A stretch of 64,000 bases of DNA, from positions 1 through 64,000 of the forward strand of contig NZ_MWUE01000006.1 of NCBI RefSeq assembly GCF_002077695.1, read 5' to 3'. Source of the DNA: Pantoea latae (lineage in GTDB: Bacteria; Pseudomonadota; Gammaproteobacteria; Enterobacterales; Enterobacteriaceae). Every line of letters starts with the position of its first letter. Positions within the stretch are counted from its first letter, which is position 1. The notes beneath the pieces were generated by a model. The model ran no database searches and had not been told where the DNA came from. It saw only the letters and a list, made by a program, of their open reading frames with translations. The position numbers were made by a program, and so were the translations under genes. Shown piece after piece: positions 63,640-64,000 of the stretch.

Positions 63640-64000
63640 CGCAGGGCGTCCGCCAGCATCCACAGCGTGGTGGCGACCAGCGAGAGCGCCATCACGCTGT
63701 TGAAGAGCTGACGCTTCCAGCGGGTCTGCAGATGCAGGCCCAGCCGATCGCCCAGCGCCGCCCAGATCAAAATGCAGGGCAAATTCACCAGCGCGAAGCC
63801 GAGCATCACCGGCAGCAGCCCGCTTTGCGCGCTCCAGAGCAGCGCCACGTTCGTGGCCATCAGCCAGGCTTTGGGATTGACCGCCTGAAAGCCGATAGCG
63901 CCAGCCACGGTCATCGGCTGCGCCTTCTCCCGCTGGGTCGGCGCGCCTGCCCGCCACAGCTTCCACGACAGCCAGATCAGATAGGCGCAGCCCGCCAGCG
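63636..64000 (-). CDS. LysE/RhtB-family amino-acid exporter, partial (5' end outside window)
   Basis: The visible 121 C-terminal residues contain three hydrophobic segments and the family segment [18 protein letters not shown], followed by [20 protein letters not shown], which matches the LysE/RhtB NPK motif region, and a terminal helix before stop TAG. Members export amino acids or homoserine lactone-like compounds from the cytosol. The start lies beyond 64000. Confidence 0.8.
   Translation of the reverse strand, partial: LAGCAYLIWLSWKLWRAGAPTQREKAQPMTVAGAIGFQAVNPKAWLMATNVALLWSAQSGLLPVMLGFALVNLPCILIWAALGDRLGLHLQTRWKRQLFNSVMALSLVATTLWMLADALR

Noticed and set aside
1..64000. tRNA, rRNA, insertion sequences, prophage and CRISPR arrays
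   Set aside because: None was recognised on either strand; no transposase frame or regularly spaced repeats were seen.

Overview
The window looks like chromosomal DNA of a GC-rich member of the Enterobacterales, most likely Erwiniaceae (Pantoea/Mixta/Erwinia type). Many genes have clear E. coli counterparts (yneE, yqhA, kdpFABCD, yqjG, crcB, lgoT/R/D, mntP, azuC, mqo). They are mixed with genes typical of environmental relatives, such as phosphoketolase and peptide importers with D-specific peptidases. I saw no rRNA, tRNA, insertion sequence, prophage or CRISPR array. The genus is inference; no search was run.

1-8.3 kb: a partial Rpn nuclease gene that carries a strong internal ribosome-binding site, a YcaC-like hydrolase, a bestrophin-type channel (yneE), an esterase, a CPA1 antiporter with a small periplasmic protein, an MFS exporter with a divergent LysR regulator, and yqhA.

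8.3-15.5 kb: kdpFABCD for high-affinity K+ uptake. The 29-aa KdpF and a well-conserved KdpE operator are present, but kdpE is missing from its usual place after kdpD.

15.6-31.4 kb: a Fur-boxed binding protein plus TonB receptor pair, an HD-GYP phosphodiesterase, an ACS-family MFS transporter, two acetyltransferase-like genes, an ABC exporter, AraC/SDR/LysR genes, a glutathionyl-hydroquinone reductase, a small esterase, a TIM-barrel isomerase, and crcB behind a fluoride riboswitch.

31.6-38.5 kb: a nucleoside hydrolase, an L-galactonate cluster (lgoD, lgoR, lgoT) with a repeated TAAAAACC motif in both intergenic gaps, and a two-gene operon of an alpha/beta hydrolase and a protein I do not recognise.

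38.5-57.4 kb: the most striking region. Two complete peptide ABC importers are packed with enzymes that suit D-amino-acid peptides: an M19 dipeptidase with a LysR regulator, an S12 D-aminopeptidase-like enzyme, an M55 D-aminopeptidase, a DmpA-type P1 peptidase, and an adjacent DgcN (DUF1611)/DgcA pair for D-glutamate. Together they read as an uptake, cleavage and racemisation route for D-residue peptides, perhaps murein fragments.

57.5-64 kb: an unlisted 25-codon AzuC homologue with a strong promoter and a CRP-like site, mntP with a terminator-like hairpin in its leader, a small membrane protein, mqo behind a structured leader, phosphoketolase, and the end of a LysE-family exporter. Convergent genes are packed very tightly: five pairs share a 4-base stop overlap.
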